Shown here: positions 45,107-56,770 of the stretch, piece by piece | Layout of the letters: the number at the start of each line of letters is the position of its first letter | Numbering within the stretch: the first letter of the stretch is position 1 | DNA from: Gloeopeniophorella convolvens | Taxonomy: Eukaryota > Basidiomycota > Agaricomycetes > Russulales | Direction of reading: 5' to 3' | NCBI GenBank assembly: GCA_022496205.1 | Contig: WTXD01000027.1 | Span: forward strand, 186,001 to 250,000 | DNA: 64,000 bases | Translations under genes and position numbers: made by a program | Notes under the pieces: model-generated | The model's input: the letters and a program-made list of their open reading frames with translations, nothing else | What the model was told of the DNA's origin: nothing | Databases searched by the model: none

Positions 45107-46924
45107 TCATCCTGAGAGGGGGTGATGATGATAGGGTACGTGTTCGGAAGAAGTAGAACTCACCTCGTTGGCCGCCGCCGCCCCGTATACTCCGGCGCTT
45201 GTGTCGACCCACAATGCTGAAGCCTGCAGATCTAGTTTGCTGGACCTCGACCCTTCTCCCTGCCATAGTCGCTCTCCTTCTCTCGAAGGGTCTCGTTGAT
45301 CATTAGCGGCGTTCTTCAATCCCGACACCACCTCCATTTCGCCGTGATTACGCAAGGTCGTGACCTCTGCCCCCCTGCAACCCCACTCTTGTTTCCCTAT
45401 GGCATTCATATCTGCTCTGGGGTTTCCCTCTCGGTCTTCTATGTCCTTCTTGATGCGAAACTGATGGTGCAGGAACGGGTGCGCGTCTTCTCTCTGGAGT
45501 ATCTGCTCCAGATCGGTTTCCGCTTCCTTGAAGTTATCCTCTTCGATGCGGGTCTGTTCCGCCTGGCTTCGGATCTCTGCTTTCCACCCTCCCATCGCCA
45601 CTGCCATCGTATCAAACGCAAGCGAGGACATTGTTTCGCCCAGGCTGGAGCGCTGCTGGAACCCACGGAATAATGCGGGCGCGATCTCTCCGTAGGGTGC
45701 ACTCCCCTTGGTACGTACGCCCACGATCAAGAGCAAGCTCTGGATATTGACGTCGCCTCTCAGTGGAGAAGGCCCATCAATTACCCCCTTGATCAGCTCG
45801 ATAAGCTCGTGAAACAGCTCCGCGATGACGAACGCTCTGATAGCGACGGTGATATCCTCCGCGTCCGCATACTCACGAGCCAGGTTAACGACCTGCTCCA
45901 AATGTCCATGATTCGAATCGTACCGCAGATTTGGCGAGTTCGTACCTTCTTAACCAATTGCTTTTGGTAAGCATTTTCCGTGGCTAACACTTTTGCCCAC
46001 AGTGCTAGCGTACGGCGATGAAGCACATAGCGCGCCTGTCGTTCAAATAGTTTGTGTCTGATTGTGAGTTCCAGTACTCGGTCGTCGCAACAGCCCTTGG
46101 AGTATGCGAGAAGTGCAAGATGAAGGTCACGAGTCTCGAAGAATCTGCCTATTGCGGGCAGGTCGTAGAGCTGTAAGTGACGCGCTTTTGGTGAGTGTGC
46201 TGCCTCCGCTAACGTGCGACTACGCACCATTCTCCCTTTCAGGACATCCCCAATCCCTTCTCCAGGGGCCTCCACGACTGACTCTTCGTCAATCTTCGTG
46301 CGCTCTGTCGGATCTCTTATGTGCGTGTTGACCCAATCCGCGAGCGCCTCCGGGCAACCCTGCTCTATAAGCGCCACCAGCTCGTCCTTCGAGAACTCCT
46401 GCCTGCCTCCGGTCGACCCATGGTTGCTGCCAACATCAACAGGCCCCGCGAGGAACCTGGGACCGCGTGCCGATCCCTGCGATCCGCTTTGAGGCACACG
46501 TATGATGTGATGGGTCCCTCACGCACCTCACTCGCGGATCCGCTGACGCTCGCCCCGAAATTCGCAATCGTTTCCTGAATGTTGGAAGGATACGTTCTTG
46601 TCCAGATGACGATTCTGGAAGGTGGGATCCACGTACCTCCTGAAAAGGACCGTCCGTCTTGAATTGCCCTTCCATGCCAGTCAAACCGCCATTATCTGGA
46701 TTATCACGCGGGTCCGCGGCATCAGGCGCGCGCCGAACATGGCTCTCGGGAAATAGCTCACCTGATGGCCATCCCTGGCTCTTCTGTCCCTCTTTGGTAT
46801 CCATGAGGCATAACGACAAGCAGGCCATGGCGAGCCGTTGTTCGGTATAGATGTGTGGTGTCACCGGAAGGTCCTGAGCGGGCGTGGGAACACGTTTTCT
46901 GGGGTTGCCGCATATAGACACCAT
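45107..46924 (-). CDS. Divergent clathrin heavy chain-like fragment protein
   Basis: The middle of this gene resembles one stretch of the clathrin heavy-chain leg: RQEFSKDELVALIEQGCPEA, LYDLPAIGRFFETRDLHLAL, LAYSKGCCDDRVLELTIRHK, RYVLHRRTLALWAKVLATEN and AYQKQLVKK. Then, after an intron near 45902-45948, come QVVNLAREYADAEDITVAIR, AFVIAELFHELIELIKGVID and DVNIQSLLLI. Order and spacing follow the CHC repeats around residues 1000-1200 of a normal heavy chain. There is no terminal-domain propeller and no trimerisation end, and a charged non-homologous segment replaces part of the repeat (46210-46330). The C-terminal part (MGGWKAEIRSQAEQTRIEED) is a charged helical region unrelated to clathrin as far as I can tell. 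The 5' end (candidate Met at 46829 or 46924) is uncertain. Confidence 0.5.
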
Positions 46925-47172
46925 CGCAGAAGCGCTCGTCGATGCACTATATATTGCCTACGCCCACACCTACAAGTATAAGAGAAAATTTTGTCGCGAT
47001 GCAGCTTCTGGACGCGTCCTACGCGGAGAGCCATCGCATCAGCGATAAACATAGACGGAATGGATTATTATTGGTAATAATACACAACGATCTACAATCG
47101 CGCATCCACCGGTCCGAGTCTAGAATGAAAGTAAGTATCATCGTGTTACCTTTCTTGCGTGATACGCGCTCA
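46925..47172. other. Short spacer
   Basis: AT-rich spacer between two minus-strand genes; no feature recognised. Confidence 0.4.
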
Positions 47173-49805
47173 TTATGGTCTCCCGGACGACCCCACGCTT
47201 CTCACTCCAGAGTTACCTCCTGAACGCGTCGCACTGGCTTCAACAGAAACGCGCTTATCCAAAGGCGAACCCACAAGGGTGGAGCCCTGAGCCGAAGCAC
47301 GACTAGTCTGAGTCATGCTCTTGCGTTTCTTTACGACGCCGGGAGGGTATTTACCCCTATTGTTCTGCTCCTCGTCATCCTCGTCGCTATCCACTTCAAC
47401 CTGATTGGCTGCGCGCTTCTTGCGCAGTCGGCTCGCCCGGGGGTCCGGAAGGAACTCGGCCAGGCTCAGGCTACCCTCGTCGGGGCCTTCCCACTCGCTG
47501 GCCAGGACCCCATCGAACATCTCCAGCATCCAGTCAGACGACTGCAGCCGCTCGGAGGCCTCCTCCAAGAGCTCCAAGTGCACCTTATTCGCGCGATGTG
47601 TCTTCATGTAGTCGGGAGGTTCTCGTACAATCTGCATGGGCATCTTTCGACTTGGATCTGGGAGCGTGTAAGTCGTGAAGTAGTACAGGTCGTTGAAGTG
47701 GAGGCGCAGGTCAGAGAGGATCTGCTGGCATGGGGCCGGAACGAGGTCTTGAGTGTCTTGGGACGTCAGGAGTAGGCCCTTCAGGCATCCTAGCTTTCCG
47801 TAACCTCCGATGGCGAGACCATCTTTGCCGGGCTCGGAGTGTTGGTCGAACACAGCCCCCATCGCGATCCTGATACGCTCCGACATCGTCCTGTGTCGGC
47901 AGATCTGGTACAGAAGGACCCAAAAGAAGGACTCCAGGTCGTCGGAAAGCACGTGAGTTTTGGTGGGCTCGATCAAAAGCGCTATGGAGATGAACTGCCA
48001 CGTTCCCTGCACATTGGTTCAGTTAGTTCGCGCCGGACGTTGACAAAGGCTTGACGCAGCGTACCGCACGCGAGGCGCGCCTTTGCTTTGCATCCTCTCC
48101 GGGCCCTGGTAGCTTCTTCGACAGGTCCCAATCGATCAAAATACCGTGCCCATCGCCATCAATCAGGATGTTGCCCGCACTCACGTCGCGGTGTAGGACT
48201 CTGGCTTTACTGTACGCGTCGCTATGAGCTGTAGGCATGTTTTCAGTTCAGGACGCGGCGCTGGAGATACTTGCACCAACCAACGATCGCGTCCCTCATT
48301 ACGGTGCACAGCTCCCGCGTTGATTTGAAGTGACTCAACGGCTTCCCTACGGTATTAAGGACGAGGCGATAGTGCACGAAGGGCTCTACAGTTGGGTGGC
48401 CGGGACACCATTCGTACCGGCCCGCCTTCCTGACAAACTCTTGAGTCAGAGTCCTCTGAAACGCAAGGGAAAGGATGCCGGCATCCTCGAGGGAGACAGG
48501 TATATCTCCCGCGCAGCGCAGCTTCGCGATGTTTCGAACACCCTTCCTGTGGAGCTCGCGATATACGTCGCCCTCTTTTTCGATCCCGTCTAGATCGGTG
48601 CGCCAGAAGTCCTTGAGATAGACGAGTTTGCAGGTCTCAACGTCGTAGGCAATGTAGCCGAAAGTGGAGCGTCCAATGAGCGATTCGGTCGCCCACCTAG
48701 CATCCGGTGCAATGTAGGACCGCGGCCCCCGTCTACGGTTGCCGTCGTCGTCACCATTGAAGCCATTGCCGTCGTCGCTGTTGTCGTCGCTGTCGTTGCC
48801 GTCGTCGTAGACCAGGAACTTGTGAAGGTCCCCGGGAGTGAGATTCTCATAGCCGGAGTGCCCAACCAGGACGCGGAGGGCTACCTCCGCTTCCTCCCTC
48901 TCTGCAGAGCAAACAGTGGTGTCGTGGCCACGATGGATGGTCGAAAGGAAGTTGAATCTCCATAAGAACTCGAGAAGAGTGTCTGGTTCGTCCTTCCACT
49001 TGAACGTTTGAGTATAAACGACCCCACTACGATCCCAGCGGAAGAGCCTGCCGTACTCGCCGAAGAGACCGACAGAGAATGAGAACACGCGGAACTGGGA
49101 GCGATGGACTGCAGACGCGTAGGATATCAGCTGCCCGCATGTTTCGTATGCCTCCTTGGTGAACTCGACGTGTCTGACTAAGTTTTCGCCGGCCTCCAAC
49201 ATGCTCTCCACGTCGCGGAAGAAGGAACCATCTTGCTTGTTCTCAATCCATAGTTCGACGTGACCCCACGAAAGTGGGATCGAACCATCAGGATTAGCCT
49301 TAGGTTTAGCCTGGTCGTTGTCGGGTTTGCTAAGATCCAGTTTGAGGTCGCGGGGGAAAAGTGTGATGTCCGGTTTCAAGCCCTTCATCGGCTTATTCGT
49401 GGTGTTCACGATCTGCAGTTCGGGGCACAGACCAGCTTGGTTGATTGCTGTAATCTGCGATAGATATCATGCTGCTGTCTCACAATGTGACCGCTCTGGG
49501 GGACTTACAAGTTCATTCTCATTGTTCGAGGCCGACTTTGAGTTGAAGGCGAGCTTGTGCACTGAGCGTGCCTCCGGAGCCTTCGGAACAAACGCACGTA
49601 GGAACTCTTCCACAGGCATAGGCCCGACGAACTTTTCGCAGTTGTCATATGTCATATCGGTGTAGCGGCGTTTGGCGAGGTCCGAGGGAGTGGTACTGTG
49701 TACTTCGCTGCCAGCGATATCCCGCTTCACTGGTGTTGTATCAGAAATAGCAGCACCGGCAGGAGCGTCCTGAGAGTTGGGTGGGGTGGTTGGCTTAGGC
49801 GGCAT
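47173..49805 (-). CDS. FunK1-type fungal protein kinase
   Basis: Member of the fungal-specific FunK1 kinase-like family, greatly expanded in Agaricomycetes. From 49805: MPPKPTTPPNSQDAPAGAAI and KFVGPMPVEEFLRAFVP, then, after an intron near 49454-49507, GLKPDITLFPRDLKLD. A conserved N-terminal module has WGHVELWIENKQD, CGQLISYASAVHRSQFRVFS and EYGRLFRWDRSGVVYTQTF. The kinase lobes follow: SLIGRSTFGYIAYDVETCKL, the catalytic loop VLHRDVSAGNILI (HRD) and GILIDWDLSKK, where DWD replaces DFG. QGTWQFISIALLI and DDLESFFWVLLY are the later lobe motifs. Acidic (VEVDSDEDDEE) and basic stretches end the protein, stop at 47173. Catalytic Asp of HRD and Asn are present, so it may be active. Probably nuclear or cytosolic; substrate unknown. 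Confidence 0.88.
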
Positions 49806-52800
49806 ACCGTGTCAGTTGCCAGACTCGGGCAGTGGGAATGAGGGAAACACTCACTGACCGTATTCCGTCTTTAAGAGCCTATCGGGTGACGACCGCTGGA
49901 CACAGGGTGTCGAGACTTACGATAATCGATGGGAGATAGGGCATGTAGGCCGAGCTGTGAGCACAACGGTGTGCAGCTGCCACTCTGCGAATGCTCGCCA
50001 CAAGCAAGAACTTGAAACCCGCCCGGCGACGCGCTACGCGTATGATCACGTGCAGCATTTGAGGCACGATCGACCTCGTCCAGTCTTGTCCCTTGCCTTG
50101 TCCCGACGATCATTCTCATATGCTAACCACGGCTCGATCAAGCACCCACAACAAACAGTGGTACTTTCTTGGGAGGCGTGCATGCATAATGTCTCTAGAC
50201 TACTCCGCATATCTTCGCGCCTCGGTGAGGGCGCGCAGCAATCGATGGTCTACTGCCATACATATCAGGCGGAGTTACATGCATATGATACGGTACAATA
50301 CTCGCGCGCGCCCAGACTGGGGTGAATTCATTCGGAGGCACCATGCACCAGTGGCGGCCCTGGCGCGCCAGATTCTCAGACACAGAAGCTGATCATAATA
50401 GGATAATTGCGTCGCGTGTGCACGGGAGTCTACTTACAGTCAATACCTCGCTTACTATAAGCTTGACACTCGCGCGGGGGCAGTAGACGCGCTCCCGGGC
50501 CTAGTGCCCCCTCCCTCTCGGGGGGGTTTCCCTCTGCGTCGCCTCTGAACATGTGCACTCCTTCAATGCGGTTTTTGTACCTCGGTAAGAGGCTGGGGTA
50601 GCCCTTATATCATCAGCACATTCTCTGTTTCAGATGTGCGTGGCTGTACAAGTGCCCGCGTGCATACGTGGCGGCAGTTGGGTGGCGGAGTCCTGAACTT
50701 GCCTCAGCGATGATATATTCTCGTTTTGACGTTCTGCGAAAAACTATTCTGCGATGGGAATGTACGGCCGGTGGTTGCAGCGGTGAGATGATGACCAGCA
50801 GAGAGAACTGCAAACTCACCAATGCGCAGCCAAATCGCCCTCTCAATGTCCGGAAATAGGTTTGACTCCTAGCAACCACCTCACAGCTCGACGGGTGATG
50901 CCGTCCGATGGCGGTTCAAGCTATGCTCGACTCAGGTCCGAAACTTGCGCTTGCTAGAAGGGCGGAGGAAGGGCATCTCGCGAAGGAACGGTCCCGGGTT
51001 GAGTTGAGGTAGTATGCGTCGGAGGGAACGATTAATCCGAGCGGACAAGCCGCACTACTTGGGGCGGATGTTGGTTGACAGCAAAGGGGGCCGGAGACGA
51101 TCACTTTGCGGGGCGGCCGGTAGGATGCGAAAGGGGCAGTAGTCGAAAGACTCTTGGCCAGAAGAGGATGTGCCAGAGTGTTGAGAATTGGCGTCGAGGG
51201 CCAGAGTTGGGAGGTTGGAGCGGGGGGAGACAGTGACTGCGCGATATGAACCGAGGTGTGAGTCGAGATTCGGGGGACCTTCGATTGAACGTCACTGAGC
51301 GGGCGAATTTCTCTACCCAAGCCACAACGTCCAGGCCCGCGATAACTCCAACCCACCAAGCACACCGATGGTTTTCGAGGGCGGCACACACGCCTGCACA
51401 GCGGGGTGAGTCGCTGGCAGGCAGTGGAGGGTGAAGAGAGGGCCATACCTGGCACATCCTGGTGGTACGCGTACAGGTACGTGCCTCGGATGTCCGTCCT
51501 GTAGCCACAAATCGCTCAACCGCTTGACACCACTGTCTGCAAATCCGTCATTCTCCGCCTGCGAGGCACTCCCAACATTTCCTGGTCACGTCGACTCGAG
51601 GTCAAAGCGCCATCCTGAATATCGCCTTCGCGGCCAGCGTCAGATGCTGCCAGTTCTCCCGAGGCGCGTGGCTCCCATCAGCTCCAATCAGGCCAGGGTC
51701 GAGTCGACCCCCATTGGTATCGTATCCAGGTCCGCGCTGGACCATCATTCCAAGAGGAGGGCTACAAACTACCGGCTGCAATGGTCCAAAGATACCGGGT
51801 TCCCATTCGAGGATCTGCCGCCCACTGCGATCGTCCGCAGAACCGTCCGCCGATTTCGGTATCCTGAAAGCCTCCGTCGCTTGCATGAGATCACTGGTGT
51901 ACATTTGAGGGATCGTTTGGACGTTACTTGGTGCGTGGAGTCAACGAGTGGTGACTCTGCTGATTGCCAACTGATTGGTGCGCGCCAAGCCCGAACGTCT
52001 ATGATGACTGGCTTAAAGTTTGTGCCTCCAACAATAACTCTCCGGTCAGTCGATAGCGTCAAGTCAGGGGAAGATCGTCGCGCAGTGGAGGTTCCTCACC
52101 AGGACTCGCGTAACCCGTTCCGCACGTCGAGCACTGAGATGTCCATAGGTCAGCCCACATCAGTCAGTGATCCCGAAGGAGGATTAGACTTCCCAGTACA
52201 TTCCAGGATTCTATGTTCTTCTTACTTGGCCTTTCCGTCAACTTCCTTGCTAGGGCCTCCTGATGCGTCCCTGATTGCCGCCTGCCGCATTGTCCCCACC
52301 TTAGCAAGAAAACCGCCCCCAAAAGGCCACTGACCCTGATACGCAGCGCGCACGACTCCACCGACTGATCCGAGAAGGGAGGTTCCTAGGACTGTTTCCG
52401 AGAGTCTATATTCGGGTGAATGAACTTCATCCCTACTGGATGGGCGTCACCTAGATTCCATAGTCAAAGCCCATGTCTGGTGTTTGGCCTTCAGGCTTCA
52501 AGCAAGGCAAACGTTAGTCTTGCCCAAGTGGCAACGCTCCTGGGACTCGAGGGTGCGGACATCGCGTCTTCTATTTATGGGTTGAGCTTTGGACAGCTTT
52601 TCTTGTGGGCTACGGTGCAGCTGATCACAGGCACATTCCCGCTGCGAGAGCGTGCGGCACTTTTGATAATCTTTGAGTCCAAGGGCCGCCTTGTCCGAAT
52701 TGGAGTAGCCATCTACAGGGGACTTCATCAGGGATCATGATTCCACGTTCAATAGGGTTTGCGTTGTCTTCTATACAGGGACTCTAAACTCCACCGCGAC

Positions 52801-53587
52801 TGTCATCCACCCGGCGAGGACGCTCTAGTCTGTGAGGCCGCTCACCTGGTCCGCAGGCGACGGCTCGATTGGTGATGATCGGGCGCAGCGCCGTCATTGA
52901 GGCCCACCCTCTGGCCAATCTTCGGGGCATCCAGCTGTTCTCGTCTGAACCTGGTTCTGCGTTCTCCGCTAGGCTGCAAGCATGGCCCGACCGGAAGCTG
53001 CGTAGTCCGAGTGGCCCAGGGTGGGTAAAGGTGTCAATAAGGTTTGAGGCGCAGAAGCGCGCATACGTCGGAATTGGCCTCTTCAACGCCTGACGCTCAA
53101 CCACCCCAAACTGGACCTCTAATAGTATATCAATGTTGTCTCTATCCGATCCCGCACAACAGGTGGCGCGAACGTGGCTAAGACATTAAGATGGAGCAGT
53201 CGACCTCCCCCTCTCTCCGCAGGCCCACACCCCTCGTCCACACCCTCGAGCGTTCGAGCCGCCGTCTGCTCAACGACACCCCACGTCCAAACAGCCTGCC
53301 TATTCCCCATGTCGTCCCAGCCAAATCCTATCCCTCTCATGGCGGTTGACAGCATGCGCCTGCCGGCGTATCGCGGGTCACATCTTGGTCGCTATCATCC
53401 ATACCCCCGCACTCGCACGCCCGTCCGTGAGCTGGTCATGGTACGTCGTTTACCTTTGCTCAATGCCTCTGGGTGGTCGAACAAGCATCTTTCAGCGGTC
53501 GCGTGAAGAAAGCGATGGGCATCAACAGGGAAATGCAGCGGGACAGGGTGCCGACGACGTGAGTCACGAGCTTGCCTTTCATCTCTG
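49806..53587. other. Long gene-poor stretch, possibly decayed elements
   Basis: No protein family is recognisable on either strand. The longest plus frame (51431-52333, 300 codons) has shuffled, low-hydrophobicity sequence and I treat it as chance or relic. Smaller frames at 52420-52740 and 52869-53093 look slightly more protein-like but match nothing I know. No terminal repeats were found by eye. Confidence 0.3.
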
Positions 53588-54217
53588 CCTTCTGACGCCT
53601 CGGCCGGCAGCGCACAAGGTGACAAAACCCAGTCTATCCTGCAAATTCAGCAGAGGATTGCGCCTTTTGTTCAGAAGATAGGATGATTCCTCAGTCCAGC
53701 TAGAGGTGGAGGTGTGGTGGATTGACAACGAACGGCAAGACCCGTTTGGCTTCTTGCACATAGTACGACACGACACGATCCTTGGACCAGGGCCGCAGAG
53801 TCCGACATAGGCCGCAGTGAGATTGTACATTTATACTGGATATGCGTTCACCTGGTCATGATCACTCAAGAGTTACTCGCCAGGAACGCACGCGCAACGC
53901 ACACGTCTTCCTTATTTTATTCTGTCCAACTTCACTCATGTTTCTGGAATGTCTAATTTATGAGGCCCTTAATATTTTTGACTCGGAGGTCCTGGGCGGC
54001 CGGTTTCTCCCATCCGCCTTCCGTCTGGAGACGACCGCGTCAATAGCATCCGTTTGGACTGGTGGTGTTAACGTTGCAGACCATCACTAACTCGAAATCA
54101 TCTGACCAGTGGCGAAAGCGTACCATTTCGGCGTTCCAAGAAGGCGAGCATCGTGACACACCCCCAACGTGGCGCTGCAACGACCTCGTATTCCGCTGCT
54201 ACATGCTGTTTCTCGAT

Positions 54218-54855
54218 CTAGGCTATCGCTGTGCTCGCCTTTGTGCCCTTTACTTTCTTTCCGCGCCTCTGCTGACCATCGTGGGGTGGGTGGGACTCCC
54301 CCGGGTTGTGGATCTGACGGCGGAGTGCGCGGAGGACGCCTCCATCCCTCGCTTCTTCCCTCGGGAAAAACTTCTTCGTCCTCTTCGTATAGTCACTGAG
54401 CTCCTTCTCAGTTGGGAACAGGTGAACGGGCCTTGTGGGCGCCTGAACAAGGTCGACCAAGTTGACGTATTTCTTCACCACAGCCTGGGCGCTCCATGTG
54501 TATGGTTTACTACTTCGAACGGACTGTGACATACCTTGCGGCAGGCCGACAAGGTTTCTGGAGCAGGCTCTATTCTTAGGACATGACATAGCTTCTTCCA
54601 GTTCCTTATATCTTTTTCGTCCGACCCATATAAAGTCTTGAAGTCATCCTTCATAGCTGTGTGAAACGCCTCGCGCGCTGCATTCTTCTCCGGGCGGTGT
54701 AAACCCCTCCATTCGAAGGCATTGCACATGCGATCGAATTCGCGCGGAGGCGATTCTTCTGGGTCGTAATCGAAGTCCGGATACTGTGCGAAGAATTGCT
54801 GTAGCGCCGCCGCCTGTTCCAAAGCAGGCCTAGGAGCTGAGAGGGTGGACAACAT
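54218..54855 (-). CDS. Small two-exon family (HVNLVDLV family), copy A
   Basis: Uncharacterised fungal family, apparently intact here. Exon 1 from 54855: MLSTLSAPRPALEQAAALQQ, FFAQYPDFDYDPEESPPREF, DRMCNAFEWRGLHRPEKNAA, DFKTLYGSDEKDIRNWKKLC and HVLRIEPAPETLSACRK. Intron about 54482-54531 (GTATGT...CCCAG). Exon 2: AVVKKYVNLVDLVQAPTRPV, HLFPTEKELSDYTKRTKKFF, PREEARDGGVLRALRRQIHN, then a basic tail RRGKKVKGTK. No signal peptide or membrane segment; alpha-helical and charged. The start region lies in a 42-bp triplicate, giving another in-frame ATG at 54939. Best guess is a cytosolic or nuclear protein, function unknown. Confidence 0.75.
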
Positions 54856-54969
54856 GACTAGGCCAGGCCACGTAAAGACAAAGTAGGTGGGCAAAATGAC
54901 TAGGGCAGGCCGCGTGAAGACAAAGTGGGTGGACAACATGACTAGGGCAGATCACGTAAAGACAATTTG
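54844..54969. repeat. 42-bp tandem repeat, three copies, over the start of gene A
   Basis: Units at 54844-54885, 54886-54927 and 54928-54969 share ggtggacaacatgactaggg and cacgtaaagacaaag with a few changes. The unit is 14 codons long. Copies 1 and 3 (54855, 54939) keep the ATG on the minus strand; copy 2 has lost it. Paralogue C has a single unit at the same place. Confidence 0.85.
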
Positions 54970-55484
54970 TGAGTATGTCGAGACGGGGCCAAGATGTCGC
55001 GGGAGAAACTGCTGCTTTTAACCGTGAGGGTGCGTAGCATGCTTTCCTTATACGGCCGGAAGTGACTGAACGCGAGATGTGGGGAGTAGACTATGACATA
55101 ACCAGGACAGCCGAGCGACGAAGAGAAAAGCATCCGCGAAGGCACAGCGGCGCTCACGCGGGCCAAGGCAAAATGCACGGGTCTAGAATATGGCGTGAGT
55201 TTTGCCGGCCAGAGATTGAAGTTGGCGTAATATTACAGCTAATACAGTACTTACCTTGCCTATGTCGTTGCCTGTTGTTGCGGTCCGGATCACGCAATTC
55301 TTGTTTGTTCTAGCCAAATAGTCACGAAGTGTCACTAGGACGAGACTCTAGAGGTCTCAGCGTCAACATTTATGCAGAGTTCGAACATTTCAACAAACTT
55401 CAATCCCGCCGTCCCAGTACGGACACGGGTCGCCATTTCTCTGTCCATCGCGCAGCACGACTTGACAGCTACTGAATCAAGCCA
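54970..55484. other. Spacer between small-family copies A and B
   Basis: Non-coding. It contains the upstream region of gene A and the 3' flank of pseudogene B, and is matched in unit 2 by the spacer near 57900-58360. No independent gene seen. Confidence 0.45.
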
Positions 55485-55914
55485 TCAAAACTGCCAACCC
55501 GCTTGCCGCACTGACGGTGGGTGGGGAATCGGGTGGAGAAGGCACCGCGGCACCTGCCTTTGCGGAGTCCTTCGGGATAGCTTCTTTGTCCGCCGCGAGT
55601 ACCATACGAGGTCGCGGATTGAGTCGAACGGCTTAACTTGTCCATATGATATACCAGGTCCGCGGACTCGGTAGCCTGAACAATTCCTCATCAGACGGAT
55701 TTACATACACAATAGGCTCGAGTGAGAGGACACGCACCTTGCGGCAGGCACAGATCTCGTCTGGCACAGGCTCGATCTTGAAGATGCAACACAATCTGTG
55801 CCGGTTGCTCAAGTCGTCTGCATCTGTTCCGTACGCGGCGTTGAAACCCTCCGCCAGTGCATTCGCTAAATCCTCACGCGCCTCACGGCACGTATCGTCG
55901 TCCTCGTCCCAGTA
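55485..55914 (-). pseudogene. Small two-exon family, copy B, truncated and frameshifted
   Basis: Paralogue of copy D. Exon 1 begins abruptly at the duplication junction (DEDDDTCREAREDLANALAE) so about 35 N-terminal residues are missing. It continues GFNAAYGTDADDLSNRHRLC and KIEPVPDEICACRK. In exon 2 the HVNLVDLV-coding bases are deleted, and FDSIRDLVWYSRRTKK runs into a frame change at the KIFPKDSAKAG position. Not functional as read. Confidence 0.75.
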
Positions 55915-56059
55915 CCTTCTGACACCTCAGCCGGCGGCGCACGGGGTGACGCAACCCAGCCTATTCTGCAAGTTCAGCGGGGGATAGCGCCTTGTGTTCA
56001 GAGGACAGGATGATTCCTCGGTCCGGCTGGAAGTGGAGGTGTGGCGGAGTCGACAGCGA

Positions 56060-56072
56060 GCAAGGACCCTTC
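56060..56072. repeat. Target-site duplication, left copy
   Basis: gcaaggacccttc, repeated exactly at 56758-56770 on the far side of the insertion. Unit 1 has a single related site near 53734-53746. Confidence 0.8.
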
Positions 56073-56757
56073 GCGTCTCCCCCCCTCCTCCGACCAGAGA
56101 ACCCCACCTCTCCCATCAGCGAGTCCATAAGGAGCTCCGCGTTGCTGACACGCTGCACGCATCTCCTCGCGATCGCGCTTGCGGGCTTACCCCCCCTACG
56201 CACTCGCACCGGCTACCAGCCATGCATTCGGCAGACGCCCGCCCATCATATCCACTTCACCCGTCTCCTCACCGCCACGCCTTCTGCGGTGCCTACACCG
56301 CCATGATGAGCCGACGACGCACCATGCGACGTCCAGACGCTCCACTCCAGACATCGACACGTCCTCCTTCATGCCCACTCTACGCCGAACCCCCGAACCA
56401 TCCTCCGTCCCATCGCCCGACTACTCGCTGCACAACTCGAACAGGAGGGGGCGCCGCGCTGCCAAGTTCATTGAGGCCACCGCTGCCTAATGGTGCCCCG
56501 CACGCCCCCTCAGCCCCCGGACCTCCCTGAAGGTCCATGCGCGGTACGGCCTATATGTGCCCCTTGTCGCGTGAAGCGACTCGACTCACGCCCTAGCGGC
56601 GATCGGACTTTGATTACTTCTTACTACTTCTATTGCGCCCGCCCCGTACTCATACCCTGACTCAGACCCTGTGAACTGTACTATGTATGTAGTGCGACGC
56701 GTCTTGCGATGGACTCGCTGTTGCGGAATATAAATGCGACAAAAAAAAAAAAAAAAA
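56073..56757 (+). mobile_element. Poly(A)-tailed retroposed insertion (processed pseudogene or SINE-like)
   Basis: A 685-bp insertion, flanked by a 13-bp direct repeat, ending in 17 A residues (56741-56757). The empty site is present in unit 1. These are hallmarks of target-primed reverse transcription by a LINE-type machinery. Inside is an open frame at 56179-56490 whose end looks like a real protein tail (FMPTLRRTPEPSSVPSPDYS then RRGRRAAKFIEATAA) and which is followed by about 250 bp of UTR-like sequence. It reads like a spliced, polyadenylated mRNA copy. The parent gene is not in this window and I do not recognise the protein. Confidence 0.8.
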
Positions 56758-56770
56758 GCAAGGACCCTTC
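56758..56770. repeat. Target-site duplication, right copy
   Basis: gcaaggacccttc directly after the A tract; identical to 56060-56072. After it, similarity to unit 1 resumes at tgacttcttgcg. Confidence 0.8.

Larger units (their letters stand above)
53588..55914. repeat. Tandem duplication, unit 1
   Basis: Begins ccttctgacgcctcggccgg and is matched by unit 2 starting at 55915 (ccttctgacacctcagccgg). The similarity runs through the non-coding 53590-54190 segment, gene A, the spacer and gene B. Period about 2.33 kb. The right edge lies inside the first exon of gene B, which is therefore truncated. Confidence 0.8.

Noticed and set aside
51431..52333. 300-codon plus-strand open frame
   Set aside because: No recognisable domain, Ser/Arg-rich throughout, with competing antisense frames. 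Possibly relic transposon sequence but nothing diagnostic.
55961..56209. Minus-strand 82-residue frame across the duplication junction
   Set aside because: It spans the tandem-duplication segment and the retroposed insert, so it is a chimera of unrelated sequences and not a gene.
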